A DNA stretch of 64,000 nt from Chachezhania sediminis (lineage in GTDB: Bacteria > Pseudomonadota > Alphaproteobacteria > Rhodobacterales > Rhodobacteraceae). The notes beneath the pieces were generated by a model. That model was not told the origin of the DNA. It saw only the letters and a list, made by a program, of their open reading frames with translations, and ran no database searches. Position numbers and translations under genes: made by a program. The stretch is taken from contig NZ_VOPH01000003.1 in the NCBI RefSeq assembly GCF_009765275.1, positions 434,001 to 498,000 of the forward strand, written 5' to 3'. This document shows positions 53,117 to 61,683 of the stretch, one piece after another. How positions within the stretch are numbered: position 1 is the first letter of the stretch; every line of letters begins with the position of its first letter.

Positions 53117-54271
53117 TCACACGCCCGGGGGCGGCGGGGGCGGCATCACGGTGAAAAGCTGCGCCAGCGCGGGCACTTCATCGGCCTTCAGCCAGCCGTC
53201 CTGACCGGCGGTCCAGACATGGGTGTCGCGCGTCAGACCGCCTTCGGTCACCATCCGCCCCAGGTCTGCCCGGGAAAACGGGCCCTTGGTCGCGCCGTTC
53301 TCGGCGATGTGCCAGACCTGATCCGCTGGCGGCGGGGGAGGTGGGGGCGGGGCCGCGACGACCGGCTGCTGCGGGGCTGCGGGGTGCTGTGCGGCTGCCG
53401 GGGCCGCGCCCCAGGGACCGACCATGCCGCTCATCTGCTGTGCCATGCCCAGCCCCATGCCTGCACCGATGCCCGCGGCCATGCCGCCCCCGGCCGGGTT
53501 CCTGGCCGCGGCCGACATCGCCTCCGCCGCCGCGAACTGCGTGTATTTGCCCAGATCGCCCGCGATCCCGATTGATGTGCGCTTGTCCAGCGTCGCCTCG
53601 ACCTCGGGCGGAAGCGAGATGTTCTCGATGTAAAGTTCCGGGATGGTCAGGCCATAGGCCTCCAGCGTGGGTGCGATCTGGGTCGACACAAGCTTGCCCA
53701 GGTCGGCCGTGTTGGCGGCCATGTCCAGGACCGGGATGCCGGAACCTGCGATCACCCGGCTGAATTCCTGCACGATGATGTTGCGGATCTGGAAGCTGAT
53801 CTCGTTCATCGTGAATTCGCCGTCGGTGCCCACGATTTCCGTCAGGAAGCGTGCGGCGTCGGTGACCCGGACCGAATAGGTGCCATAGGCCCGCAGGCGC
53901 ACAGGGCCGAATTCCGGATCGCGGCAGATGATCGGGTTCTTGGTGCCCCATTTCAGGTCGTTGAACCGGGTCGTGGCGACGAAGTAGATTTCCGACTGGA
54001 ACGGGCTTTTGAAGCCGTGGTCCCAGTGCTGAAGCGTCGTCAGGATCGGCATGTTGTTGGTCTCCAGCATGTAGAGACCGGGCTTGAAGACATCGGCCAG
54101 CTGGCCTTCGTGGACGAAGACGGCGACCTGGCCTTCGCGGACCGTCAGCTTGGCCCCGTACTTGATCGCGTGGCCTTCGCGTTCGAAGCGCCAGACCATG
54201 GTGTCGCGGGTGCTGTCGGTCCAGCCGATGACGTCGATGAACTCGCCGCTGAGGAAACCGAAGAGGCTCAT
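53117..54271 (-). CDS. SPFH/Band 7 domain protein with C-terminal GYF_2 domain
   Basis: The protein is 384 residues starting MSLFGFLSGEFIDVIGW behind AAAGGA. The SPFH domain at about 20-235 (YGAKLTVREGQVAVFVHEG, then ISLPPEVEATLDKRTS) is of the virion-core-protein-like type. A Gly/Met-rich linker and a poly-Pro run (about 295-320) lead to a GYF_2/DUF4339 module (WHIAENGATKGPFSRADLGRM, then WTAGQDGWLKA). No membrane span is seen, so it may associate peripherally with the inner membrane. Likely scaffold for membrane microdomains; neighbours XpaC and TelA support an envelope role. Confidence 0.88.
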   Translation of the reverse strand: MSLFGFLSGEFIDVIGWTDSTRDTMVWRFEREGHAIKYGAKLTVREGQVAVFVHEGQLADVFKPGLYMLETNNMPILTTLQHWDHGFKSPFQSEIYFVATTRFNDLKWGTKNPIICRDPEFGPVRLRAYGTYSVRVTDAARFLTEIVGTDGEFTMNEISFQIRNIIVQEFSRVIAGSGIPVLDMAANTADLGKLVSTQIAPTLEAYGLTIPELYIENISLPPEVEATLDKRTSIGIAGDLGKYTQFAAAEAMSAAARNPAGGGMAAGIGAGMGLGMAQQMSGMVGPWGAAPAAAQHPAAPQQPVVAAPPPPPPPPADQVWHIAENGATKGPFSRADLGRMVTEGGLTRDTHVWTAGQDGWLKADEVPALAQLFTVMPPPPPPGV

Positions 54272-54333
54272 ATCGTGGTCCTTTCCCTCGCCGCATACCG
54301 ACGGCGTCTGCAATTGCCCTTTGAATGCACGCG

Positions 54334-55290
54334 TCAGAACGCGCGGGGCGGCACCTTTTCCAGCGCGATGGCCTCGACCGAGGGCCGGGCCTCGGCCGCG
54401 GTCATGCCGGGCGTCAGGCGCGGATCATAAAGCATTTCCAGAAGGAATTCGTCATGCGTCGTCAGCAGGGCGAATTCGTCGTCGTCGTTGAAGATCGACG
54501 GCCGGGCAGAAGGGCTGTCGTTGCGCAGGCCCAAACCTTGCGCCAGTTCCTCGTGCAGGCAGGCGCGGCGCAGCAGGTCCGGCTGTTCGGCACGGATCAG
54601 GGCCACGCCCTTGACCGTCAGATAGGGCCTGTCGGGCACCGGGTAGGTCAGCACCTGGCAGTACCGGTCGCGGGGCAGGTCGCGGAACAGGTCCAGTTCC
54701 GTATCGGTGATGCCGGGCACCAGCCGGCGCAGCTGGGCCACCACGAAATCGGTGTCGTCGATCCCGGCCACGAAGACGACGAAGTTACCGCCCTTTCCGG
54801 TGGTCGTGACCGGCTGGCCCGTCAGCCGCGCCAGCCTTCGGACATAGGCGTTCAGCCTGTCGCGGTCGGTCCTGCGCACGGTGTCGGGGACCGAGGGGCC
54901 GAAATCCATCTCGATCCGGACCGGCATGACCCAGCGGGTCAGCCAGCCGGCGTCCTGCCGGCTGCGGCTGACGCCCCCGCGGGAATATTCGTTGTAGAAG
55001 GCGATCGCCTCGAAATTCGTGGCCAGGTCGCGGGCGGTAAAGGCCGTGTCGGGCCCGCCGCCATCGACCCGCAGCAGGCCGCGGGTCAGCCGGTCCTGTT
55101 GCAGGCCGGCGTAATAGGCGGCCAGCTTGCGGCTTTCCGGCGACGGTTCGGTCCGTTCCGCGGAAGGGGCCGGGCGGGCGGTGGACTGCGGTGAGGCATG
55201 GGGCGAAGGCGCGGGTGCCTGTTGCACCAGATCGCATCCCACCGCCATGGCCAGCAGGGCCGTCACAAGGCCGAACCGATGCACCGTCAC
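54334..55290 (-). CDS. DUF2927-domain putative lipoprotein
   Basis: The protein is 318 residues from GTG 55290 (GTG 55284 is possible), with GGCGGAG upstream. The signal VHRFGLVTALLAMAVGC ends in a lipobox Cys. Residues about 25-50 are Pro/Ser/Ala-rich. The DUF2927 domain follows, with WVMPVRIEMDFGPSVP and the motif CLHEELAQGLGLRNDSP, in which H-E resembles a metalloprotease site. The function is unknown. It lies between telA and the SPFH gene on the same strand, 32 bases after telA. Confidence 0.85.
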   Translation of the reverse strand: MTVHRFGLVTALLAMAVGCDLVQQAPAPSPHASPQSTARPAPSAERTEPSPESRKLAAYYAGLQQDRLTRGLLRVDGGGPDTAFTARDLATNFEAIAFYNEYSRGGVSRSRQDAGWLTRWVMPVRIEMDFGPSVPDTVRRTDRDRLNAYVRRLARLTGQPVTTTGKGGNFVVFVAGIDDTDFVVAQLRRLVPGITDTELDLFRDLPRDRYCQVLTYPVPDRPYLTVKGVALIRAEQPDLLRRACLHEELAQGLGLRNDSPSARPSIFNDDDEFALLTTHDEFLLEMLYDPRLTPGMTAAEARPSVEAIALEKVPPRAF

Positions 55291-55322
55291 GCCGTCCACT
55301 CCGCCGCCCAACAAGCTGCCCG

Positions 55323-56519
55323 TCAGCCCGGAACCGAGGTTCCGGAATTGTCGCCCACACCATCGCCGCGCGCCTTGGCGGCGGCCAGCGTGTCGCGCAG
55401 GTCGCGTTCCATCTTCTGCAGCTCGACCTCGGCTGCGGCGCGCTTGGCCTTGCCTTCGTCTGCGATCTGCAGGCTTTCCTGGATCGTTCCGATCAGGTCG
55501 GCATTGGCCTGCTTTACCGCTTCGATGTCGAAGACGCCGCGCTCCATCTCGGTGCGGATCTTCTTGTTGGTCTCGCGCAGGTTGGCCGCATTGGCCTTCA
55601 GAAGGTCGTTGGTCAGGTCGGTCGCGTCCTTGACGGCCTTGGTCGCCTGGGCCGACCGCTGGATCGTCACCGCTTGCGCCAGCTGGGTTTCCCACAGCGG
55701 CACCGTGTTCACGAGGGTCGAATTGATCTTGGTGACCAGCGACTTGTCGTTTTCCTGGACCAGCCGGATCGACGGCAGCGACTGCATCGTCACCTGTCGC
55801 GTCAGCTTCAGGTCATGCACCCGCCGTTCCAGGTCGTCCCGCGCCGCGCGCAGGTCGCGCAATTCCTGCGCCTTGATCACCTGTTCGTCCTCGGGCGCGG
55901 CATCGACTGCCGCGGCCAGCGCGGGGATGTCGACCGAGTCCAGTTCGTCCAGCTTTTCGTGCCCGGCCGCGATGTAAAGCGCCAGTTCGTCATAGAACAC
56001 CAGCGTCTTTTCATAGAGCAGGTCCAGCGACTTGATGTCCTTCAGCAGGGCATGTTCGTGGCCCAGAAGCTCGTCCGTGATCTTGTCGATCTGGGTTTGC
56101 ACGGTCTCGAACTTGGCGGCGAACTGGGCCATGCCGCCGGCCTTGCCCATCAGGCGTTCCCAGAAGCTGGGCTTGCGGTTCGGGTCTAGTTCCTCGACCG
56201 AGAAGCCGCGGATGGTCGAGACGATTTCCCGCAAGCTGTCGCCCGCCGGACCTATATCCTTGTTGCGGACGCCGTTCAGCATGTCCTGGCTGATCTGCTG
56301 CAGTTCCGCCTGGCTGCGCGACCCGAACGAGATGATGGACCCGGTGTTGCCCATGTCGATTTCCGCCATTCGGCGTTCTATCTCGGCACTGACCGGGGCA
56401 TCGGCGGTCTGTTTGGTCACGATCTCGTCTGCGGCGGCGGGGACCGGCAGCTGGCTGGCTGCGACCTGTTCCACCTCGGCCACGGCTTCGGCCGCCTTCT
56501 TCTGGATGGTCTCGGACAT
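55323..56519 (-). CDS. telA: Toxic anion resistance protein TelA family
   Basis: The 398-residue, mostly helical cytoplasmic protein starts MSETIQKKAAEAVAEVEQ. Family phrases are present: GSIISFGSRSQAELQQISQ, PSFWERLMGKAGG and LPSIRLVQENDKSLVTKIN. TelA proteins occur in tellurite-resistance and general stress operons, often with XpaC; the biochemical activity is unknown. It starts 34 bases after the xpaC-like stop. Extended coiled coil at about 190-360 suggests an oligomeric scaffold. Confidence 0.92.
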   Translation of the reverse strand: MSETIQKKAAEAVAEVEQVAASQLPVPAAADEIVTKQTADAPVSAEIERRMAEIDMGNTGSIISFGSRSQAELQQISQDMLNGVRNKDIGPAGDSLREIVSTIRGFSVEELDPNRKPSFWERLMGKAGGMAQFAAKFETVQTQIDKITDELLGHEHALLKDIKSLDLLYEKTLVFYDELALYIAAGHEKLDELDSVDIPALAAAVDAAPEDEQVIKAQELRDLRAARDDLERRVHDLKLTRQVTMQSLPSIRLVQENDKSLVTKINSTLVNTVPLWETQLAQAVTIQRSAQATKAVKDATDLTNDLLKANAANLRETNKKIRTEMERGVFDIEAVKQANADLIGTIQESLQIADEGKAKRAAAEVELQKMERDLRDTLAAAKARGDGVGDNSGTSVPG

Positions 56520-56553
56520 GGGGCTGTCTCCTCGGGGCTGACGGCGTGCGGGC

Positions 56554-57453
56554 TTACTGCGTTGCAACGCCTTCGCGCTGCAGCCGTTCCCGCAGCACGT
56601 CGATTTCAACGGTCAGGTCGCTGCGGTCGTCCAGCAGCAATGCCTTGGTCCGCGCGGCAAAGTTCCTTTCGAGGTCGTCGAGAAGGGACAGGTAGTCGAC
56701 GCGGGCCTGGGTATCCTTGTTGCGCATGTAGAGATCGACGAACTTCACCGACGCATCGCGCGCACCCATCAGGTAGACGGTCAGGTACTTCCGGGCCGAA
56801 GCCAGGTCGCGGGGGTCGTCCTCGACCGTGCGGAAGAGTTCGCGGGCGGTGGACTGAAACCGTTCGACGCGGGCTTCCAGCGCCCGGTCGTTGGTGCGGT
56901 CGATCGCGGCGCGCAGGTCCTTCAGATAGGCCTCGGCCTCGCCCACGGCATGGGCTACGCGGGACTGCTGGAAGGTGTCGATGCCGTCCATCCCCTTGTC
57001 GGTCAGGGGATCGATGCCGAAGGCCACGGAATGCAGTGCCATGGTCACCAGGCCATAGATACCAGAGGCGGCGATCCCGCTGTCGAAGCGATAGGCCGCC
57101 AGGGCGATGCCCACGCCGGTCAGGACGCTGGCCACCATCTTGCGGGGCAGGGCGGGGCGCTTGGCAACGCGGCGGGCCTTGTAGGCGGCTTCGGCCCGCA
57201 GGCCTTCGCGCAGCAACCAAGCGGACAGCGTCAGGCTGGCCGCACCGGCGACCGCCACGACCAGCGACAGCGCGCCCGCGCCCAGCGAGAAGAGAAGCAG
57301 CAGGATGCCCGGCAGGAACATCAGGTTGGCCTTGAAGCCCACCGGATCGACCTGTGCGCCGACAAAAGCATTGCGCGGGCCGTCGCCCGCATCATGCGGA
57401 ATGGGATCCTGTCCGTCCCGGGGGCTGTATTTACTGCCGTAGCGTTGCGCCAT
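56554..57453 (-). CDS. XpaC-family protein (5-bromo-4-chloroindolyl phosphate hydrolysis protein)
   Basis: The protein is 299 residues. A polar N-terminal segment of 40 residues precedes two spans (about 44-82, ILLLLFSLGAGALSLVVAVAG) and another hydrophobic pair around 105-145. A helical cytoplasmic domain follows (ARELFRTVEDDPRDLASARKYLTVYLMG). The name reflects an old phenotype, not a proven enzyme. It precedes telA, the usual partner order. A 29-residue membrane peptide gene ends three bases before its start. Confidence 0.88.
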   Translation of the reverse strand: MAQRYGSKYSPRDGQDPIPHDAGDGPRNAFVGAQVDPVGFKANLMFLPGILLLLFSLGAGALSLVVAVAGAASLTLSAWLLREGLRAEAAYKARRVAKRPALPRKMVASVLTGVGIALAAYRFDSGIAASGIYGLVTMALHSVAFGIDPLTDKGMDGIDTFQQSRVAHAVGEAEAYLKDLRAAIDRTNDRALEARVERFQSTARELFRTVEDDPRDLASARKYLTVYLMGARDASVKFVDLYMRNKDTQARVDYLSLLDDLERNFAARTKALLLDDRSDLTVEIDVLRERLQREGVATQ

Positions 57454-57456
57454 GGG

Positions 57457-57546
57457 TCAAAGCCCCCCGACAAGGCCGGTGCAGATGCCCAGCATCAGCA
57501 CTGTCAGAAGGGCGTAGGCAATCATCCGAATTGCCGGTCCGGACAT
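57457..57546 (-). CDS. 29-residue membrane microprotein upstream of xpaC-telA
   Basis: ATG 57546 to TGA 57457 encodes MSGPAIRMIAYALLTVLMLG followed by ICTGLVGGL. Residues about 8-28 form one membrane span. A GGGGGA ribosome site lies about five bases upstream, and the stop is three bases before the XpaC start, so translation would be coupled. It is too short for normal gene calling. Expression is not proven. Confidence 0.6.
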   Translation of the reverse strand: MSGPAIRMIAYALLTVLMLGICTGLVGGL

Positions 57547-57694
57547 GTCATCCCCCGTTCATGGCCCCGTGGCGGGTCGTGTCATCGTTCCGGGCGTTCG
57601 ACACCCGGGTTCTTCCCGTCTGCGGCGACGCCGTTCCGGCGTCTTCCCGCGCATCGACGGTCAGGATCTAACTATGTCACGAGGGGCGCTGTTG

Positions 57695-59011
57695 CTAGGG
57701 CTTGCGGGGTTTTCCCCGGGACTTGGGACCGCCCGATCGGCGGTTTCCCTCCGGTTTCGGACCACGCCGTCCGGTTCCGTCCGAAGCGGTTCCATGCCGA
57801 TAGTCAGCCGGTTTCCGCCCGTCGCCGCGGGGTCCGCGGGGGCTGTCGCCGGCGGGCTTTCCAGGCCCGTCACGCCGCGGGCCGGTGCCCGTGCGGGAGG
57901 GCTTTGCGCCCGGCTTTCCGCCGCCCGTGCCAGAGGGTTTGCCTGAGGGCTTACCTGAGGGCTTACCGGGGCGCGTCCGGGCGCCCGGCGCCTCGTCCAT
58001 GGCCGGGTCATAGGCCTTGCGGACCCGGGCCTTGAAGGTCCTGGGGCTGGCATCGGTGCGTTCCTCGCGTTCGGGAGGCCGGGGTTTGCCCGCACCGGGC
58101 CGCCCGGCAGAACTGCTGCGGACGGGTTTCTTGCGTGCCGGCGCTGCGGTGCCTTCGGTCGGCGCGGCGGGGCCCATGCCCAGCTGGTCGCGCACGGTCC
58201 TGGCGCGCACTTCCTCGACCGCGCCGGCGGCCAACTGGCCCAGCTGGAACGGACCGTAGGAGATGCGGATCAGCCGGTTGACGGCAAAGCCCAGCGATTC
58301 CATGGCGCGGCGGATTTCCCGGTTCTTGCCTTCGCGCAGGCCGATTGTCAGCCAGGCATTGGCGCCCTGCTGTCGGTCCAGCGTCACGATCATCGGCTGA
58401 TAGGTCGTGTCGGCCACGGTCAGACCCTTGCGCAAGGGTTCGAACGCGCTGTCGTCGGGGGAGCCCTTGATCCGTACGCGGTAGCGCCGCAGCCAGCCAG
58501 TGGAGGGCAGTTCCAGCCGGCGCTTGACGTCGCCGTCATTGGTCAAGAGCAGCAGGCCTTCGGAATTCAGGTCCAGCCGGCCGATTGTCATCACCCGGGG
58601 CATGTCCTCGGGCAGCTTGTCAAAGATCGTCTCGCGCCCCTGTTCGTCGCGGTTCGTGGTCACCAGGCCCTGGGGCTTGTGGTAAAGCCAGATCCGCGCG
58701 GGTTCCGCTGCAGCCAGCGGCTTGTCGTCGACGGTGATCTTGTCCTTGTCGGTGACGTTCAGGGCGGGGCTTTCGATCACCTTGCCGTTCACGGCCACGC
58801 GACCTTCGGCGATCATGACCTCTGCATCCCGGCGCGAGGCGACGCCCGCGCGGGCCAGCACCTTGGCGATGCGGTCGCCGCCGGGCTTGCCGGTGTCCGA
58901 TAGGGGCTCTGATGGGGCCTTGGACGCGGCCTTGGATGGGGCGTCCGCTTTTGGCGCGGCCTTGCGGGCCGGTTTCGGGGTCTTTTCGGATCTGGGCGGG
59001 CGCTGGGTCAT
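57695..59011 (-). CDS. 23S rRNA pseudouridine synthase (RluB type) with long basic tail
   Basis: The protein is 438 residues. A Lys/Ala/Pro-rich leader (1-45) precedes an S4 RNA-binding domain (RIAKVLARAGVASRRDAEV). The catalytic domain at about 105-260 carries the Asp of MTIGRLDLNSEGLLLLTNDG, and REGKNREIRRAMESLG is typical of RluB/RluE/RluF. Residues about 300-438 form a highly basic, Gly/Pro/Arg/Lys repeat tail (PGKPSGKPSGKPSG) usual in Rhodobacteraceae and probably for RNA binding. It isomerises a uridine near position 2605 of 23S rRNA in RluB; exact target here is inferred. Confidence 0.92.
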   Translation of the reverse strand: MTQRPPRSEKTPKPARKAAPKADAPSKAASKAPSEPLSDTGKPGGDRIAKVLARAGVASRRDAEVMIAEGRVAVNGKVIESPALNVTDKDKITVDDKPLAAAEPARIWLYHKPQGLVTTNRDEQGRETIFDKLPEDMPRVMTIGRLDLNSEGLLLLTNDGDVKRRLELPSTGWLRRYRVRIKGSPDDSAFEPLRKGLTVADTTYQPMIVTLDRQQGANAWLTIGLREGKNREIRRAMESLGFAVNRLIRISYGPFQLGQLAAGAVEEVRARTVRDQLGMGPAAPTEGTAAPARKKPVRSSSAGRPGAGKPRPPEREERTDASPRTFKARVRKAYDPAMDEAPGARTRPGKPSGKPSGKPSGTGGGKPGAKPSRTGTGPRRDGPGKPAGDSPRGPRGDGRKPADYRHGTASDGTGRRGPKPEGNRRSGGPKSRGKPRKP

Positions 59012-59100
59012 GCAGGCTTCCTACGCGCAAGGCGGGCATTGCGGAAGGGGGCATTGCGAAGGGGCATTGCAGACCGCGGTGGGCCGCGGCAGGGTGCGCC

Positions 59101-59553
59101 ATGGTCTACATTTCCCACATGGACACGGCGCTGGAGGAGGCGCTTGCAGCGGCGGCACGGGGCGAGGTGCCGGTGGGCGCCGTGCTGGTGGATCCGTCGG
59201 GGGCGGTCGCGGCCCGCGCCGGCAACCGCACGCGGGAGCTTTCGGACCCGACGGCCCATGCCGAAATCCTGGTCCTGCGCGCGGCCTGTGGGGCGCTGGG
59301 CACGGAACGGCTCCCGGGGTTCGACCTTTGGGTGACGCTGGAACCCTGTGCCATGTGCGCGGCGGCCATCGCGGCGGCGCGGGTGCGACGGGTCTATTAC
59401 GGCGCGTCGGATCCGAAATCGGGGGGCGTGGCGCATGGGGCGCGGGTGTTTTCCCATCCGCAAAGCCATCACGTTCCCGAGGTCTATGACGGGATCGGCG
59501 CGCGGGCGGCGGAGGTCCTGCTGAAGGACTTCTTTGCCGGTCGGCGGGACTGA
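59101..59553 (+). CDS. tadA: tRNA adenosine(34) deaminase TadA
   Basis: The 150-residue zinc deaminase has the His-Ala-Glu catalytic motif in DPTAHAEILVLR and the zinc-binding PCAMCAAAI, with VYYGASDPKSGGVAHG after it. It converts A34 to inosine in tRNA-Arg(ACG). Two in-frame starts, 59101 and 59119 (MDTALEEALAAA), are possible; neither has a strong ribosome site and most TadA proteins align with the second. It is divergent from the pseudouridine synthase. Confidence 0.93.
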   Translation: MVYISHMDTALEEALAAAARGEVPVGAVLVDPSGAVAARAGNRTRELSDPTAHAEILVLRAACGALGTERLPGFDLWVTLEPCAMCAAAIAAARVRRVYYGASDPKSGGVAHGARVFSHPQSHHVPEVYDGIGARAAEVLLKDFFAGRRD

Positions 59554-59896
59554 GCCGCACCTTCGGACCGCCCAGCCGCCCGCTCCGGGCCATCGCCCAT
59601 GGCAGTGGCCCTTGCGGCCCGAAGGCGCGTGTTATTCGTTGAGCGGTTCCTGACGGGGGATGGTGCGTGGGGACCACGCACCCTACGGATGGTTCGACCG
59701 CCTTGCGTAAAGGTTCAGGGCGGGCAATGCGACGGGCGTGGGGCCGCCTCCGGCGGGAGTATTTGGGAAAAGAAGAAGGACGGGCGCCGTGCCAGTGCGG
59801 GGGACGGAGCAGGCAGTGCCGGGTCCTGAAAGGTTTCGGGCCGCCAGGGGGCGGCCCGACCGGGGGCGGGACTTTGCCCGCGTCCCTTCGAACGTC
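59554..59896. other. 343-base convergent intergenic region with palindromes
   Basis: It lies between convergent tadA and the UPF0173 gene. It holds a perfect copy of the dispersed palindrome (59662-59682) and a second perfect 9-base-pair hairpin, CGGGCCGCC/GGCGGCCCG at 59837-59858 with loop AGGG. The latter lacks a T tract but is well placed to block readthrough on both strands. No gene is seen. Confidence 0.6.
59662..59682. repeat. Perfect copy of the dispersed GGTGCGTGG palindrome
   Basis: Arms GGTGCGTGG (59662-59670) and CCACGCACC (59674-59682) surround GGA and are followed by CTACGG. It is identical in its arms to the copy at 51377-51397. Confidence 0.85.
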
Positions 59897-60589
59897 TCAG
59901 AGGTCGATGGCTTCGAGCACGACGGGTTCGATCACCTGGACGTCGGGCAGGCCCTCGACCAGCACGTCTGCCGACTGCTCCAGCAGCGGGAAAGTCTTGT
60001 AATGTGCCGGGATCACGACCTGGAACTTGAAGTAGCGCCGGGCGGCATAGGCCGCGGCCTTCATGTCCATCGTGAAATGTCCGCCGGCCGACAGGATCCC
60101 CACGTCCGGTTTGTAGTAGTCGCCGAACCAGTCCATGTCGGCCATGATGTCGGTATCGCCCGAGAAGTAGAGCATCCGCCCCTCGGCCCCGATCATGAAG
60201 CCCACCTCGGACCCGCCGGCCCTGGGCCCTTCGGGAGTACCGAAGGTCGACGAATGTTCCGCCTTGACCATGGACACGGTGACATCGCCCAGGGCGACGG
60301 TGCCGCCCTTGTTCATGCCCATGGCCTCGATCCCTTCGGTTTCGCCCCAGTGGGACATCACGTCGTACTGGCCGATCACCGGGACGCCGTATTTCTTTGC
60401 CAGCTCCAGGATATCGGCGGAGTGGTCGAAATGGGCATGGGTCAGCAGGATATGTGTGACGCCGTCCGTCGCCTCGTCATGACGGTCGGCCGGAAGCACC
60501 GGGTTACCCGTCAGCCAGGGGTCGATCAGAAGCACCTTGTCACCGGTTTCGAGCCGGAAACTGCCATGTCCGAGCCAGATGAGTTTCAT
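59897..60589 (-). CDS. UPF0173 metal-dependent hydrolase (metallo-beta-lactamase fold)
   Basis: The 230-residue cytoplasmic protein starts MKLIWLGHGSFRLETG. Metal ligands are in LLTHAHFDHSADI (HxHxDH, about 53-58) and in the later MVKAEHSSTFG, FSGDTDIMADM and VVIPAHYKTFP. This is the L-ascorbate-lactonase-like/UPF0173 arrangement. The physiological substrate is unknown. ATG 60589 is preferred to 60640 because family members start at this MKL-type strand. Confidence 0.93.
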   Translation of the reverse strand: MKLIWLGHGSFRLETGDKVLLIDPWLTGNPVLPADRHDEATDGVTHILLTHAHFDHSADILELAKKYGVPVIGQYDVMSHWGETEGIEAMGMNKGGTVALGDVTVSMVKAEHSSTFGTPEGPRAGGSEVGFMIGAEGRMLYFSGDTDIMADMDWFGDYYKPDVGILSAGGHFTMDMKAAAYAARRYFKFQVVIPAHYKTFPLLEQSADVLVEGLPDVQVIEPVVLEAIDL

Positions 60590-60651
60590 GAACACCCTCC
60601 AAAGGCCATTTAGTTCTTGATTGCTGGCGGAACCTATCACCGGTTGGGGAA

Positions 60652-61344
60652 ATGTCTATGAACTGGACGCAAAGTATCGACGGCTACTGCGAAAGACTGG
60701 ATCCATCCTTCTGGGCAGAGCCGGTGAACGCGGTCACGAACGGGGCCTTTCTTGTGGCGGCGCTGGTCATGTACCTGCGCGTCCGGGGGCGCGGATTGCC
60801 GCTGGCGATGGCCATGGTCTGGGTCCTGGCGACCATCGGCGTCGGCAGTTTCCTGTTCCACACCTTCGGGCAGCGCTGGGCCGCGCTGGCGGATACGGCG
60901 CCGATTCTGCTGTTCATCCTGCTCTACATCTTCGCCGCCAACCGCGACTTCTGGGGGCTGCGGACCTGGACCGCGCTGGCCGGCACCGCGGCCTTCATCC
61001 CCTATGCGGCGCTGACGGTGCCGCTCTTTGCGATGATTCCCGGCATCGGCAGCTCTGCCGGCTATGCCCCGGTGCCCGTCCTGATCGCGGCCTATGCGTT
61101 CGGCCTGCGCCAACGCGCCCCTGAAACCGCCCGCGGTCTGGCCATCGGCGCGGGGCTTTTGTGCCTGTCCATCGCCTTCCGGTCGGCGGACGAACCCCTG
61201 TGCACGACCATCCCCCTGGGCACTCATTTTCTGTGGCATTGCCTGAACGGTCTGCTGCTGGGCTGGATGATCGAGGTCTACCGGCGTCACATGGCGGGGC
61301 CTGCGGGGCAGGGCGCTCTTGCCGGCGGGCGTCCCGGGCGGTAA
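60652..61344 (+). CDS. Ceramidase-family (alkaline ceramidase-like) integral membrane hydrolase
   Basis: The protein is 230 residues with about seven spans. Family motifs are present: YCERLDPSFWAEPVNAVTN at the N-terminus, GSFLFHTFG (Ser and first His), ADTAPI (Asp) and GTHFLWHCLNG (two C-terminal His). Together these form the zinc site of the CREST superfamily. Eukaryotic relatives cleave ceramide to sphingosine; bacterial members may act on sphingolipid-like or other amide lipids. It is divergent from the UPF0173 gene and upstream of gatC. Confidence 0.88.
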   Translation: MSMNWTQSIDGYCERLDPSFWAEPVNAVTNGAFLVAALVMYLRVRGRGLPLAMAMVWVLATIGVGSFLFHTFGQRWAALADTAPILLFILLYIFAANRDFWGLRTWTALAGTAAFIPYAALTVPLFAMIPGIGSSAGYAPVPVLIAAYAFGLRQRAPETARGLAIGAGLLCLSIAFRSADEPLCTTIPLGTHFLWHCLNGLLLGWMIEVYRRHMAGPAGQGALAGGRPGR

Positions 61345-61395
61345 ACGCGGCCTGTCCAGCCACGACGTTCCATACGACATTTCCAGAGGACGCCC

Positions 61396-61683
61396 ATGTC
61401 GATCGACGAAAGCACCGCCGCGAAAGTTGCCAGCCTGGCCCGGATCCGGGTCGATGAAGCGGACCTGCCCGCGCTGGCGGCCGATTTCAACCGCATCCTG
61501 GGCTTCATCGAGCAGCTGGGCGAGGTCGATATCGAAGGGGTCGAACCCATGGTCTCGGTCACGCCGATGCGCCTGAAGCGGCGCGAGGACGTGGTGACTG
61601 ACGGCGGCATGCAGGACAAGATCCTGGCGAACGCGCCCGATGCGCGCGAAGGCTTTTTCGCGGTTCCGAAGGTGGTTGAATGA
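61396..61683 (+). CDS. gatC: Asp-tRNA(Asn)/Glu-tRNA(Gln) amidotransferase subunit C
   Basis: The protein is 95 residues starting [20 protein letters not shown]. The helical belt region and [20 protein letters not shown] are typical. It wraps around and stabilises GatA-GatB in the transamidosome that makes Gln-tRNA or Asn-tRNA. AGAGGAC precedes the ATG. It overlaps gatA by four bases (ATGA). Confidence 0.97.
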   Translation: MSIDESTAAKVASLARIRVDEADLPALAADFNRILGFIEQLGEVDIEGVEPMVSVTPMRLKRREDVVTDGGMQDKILANAPDAREGFFAVPKVVE

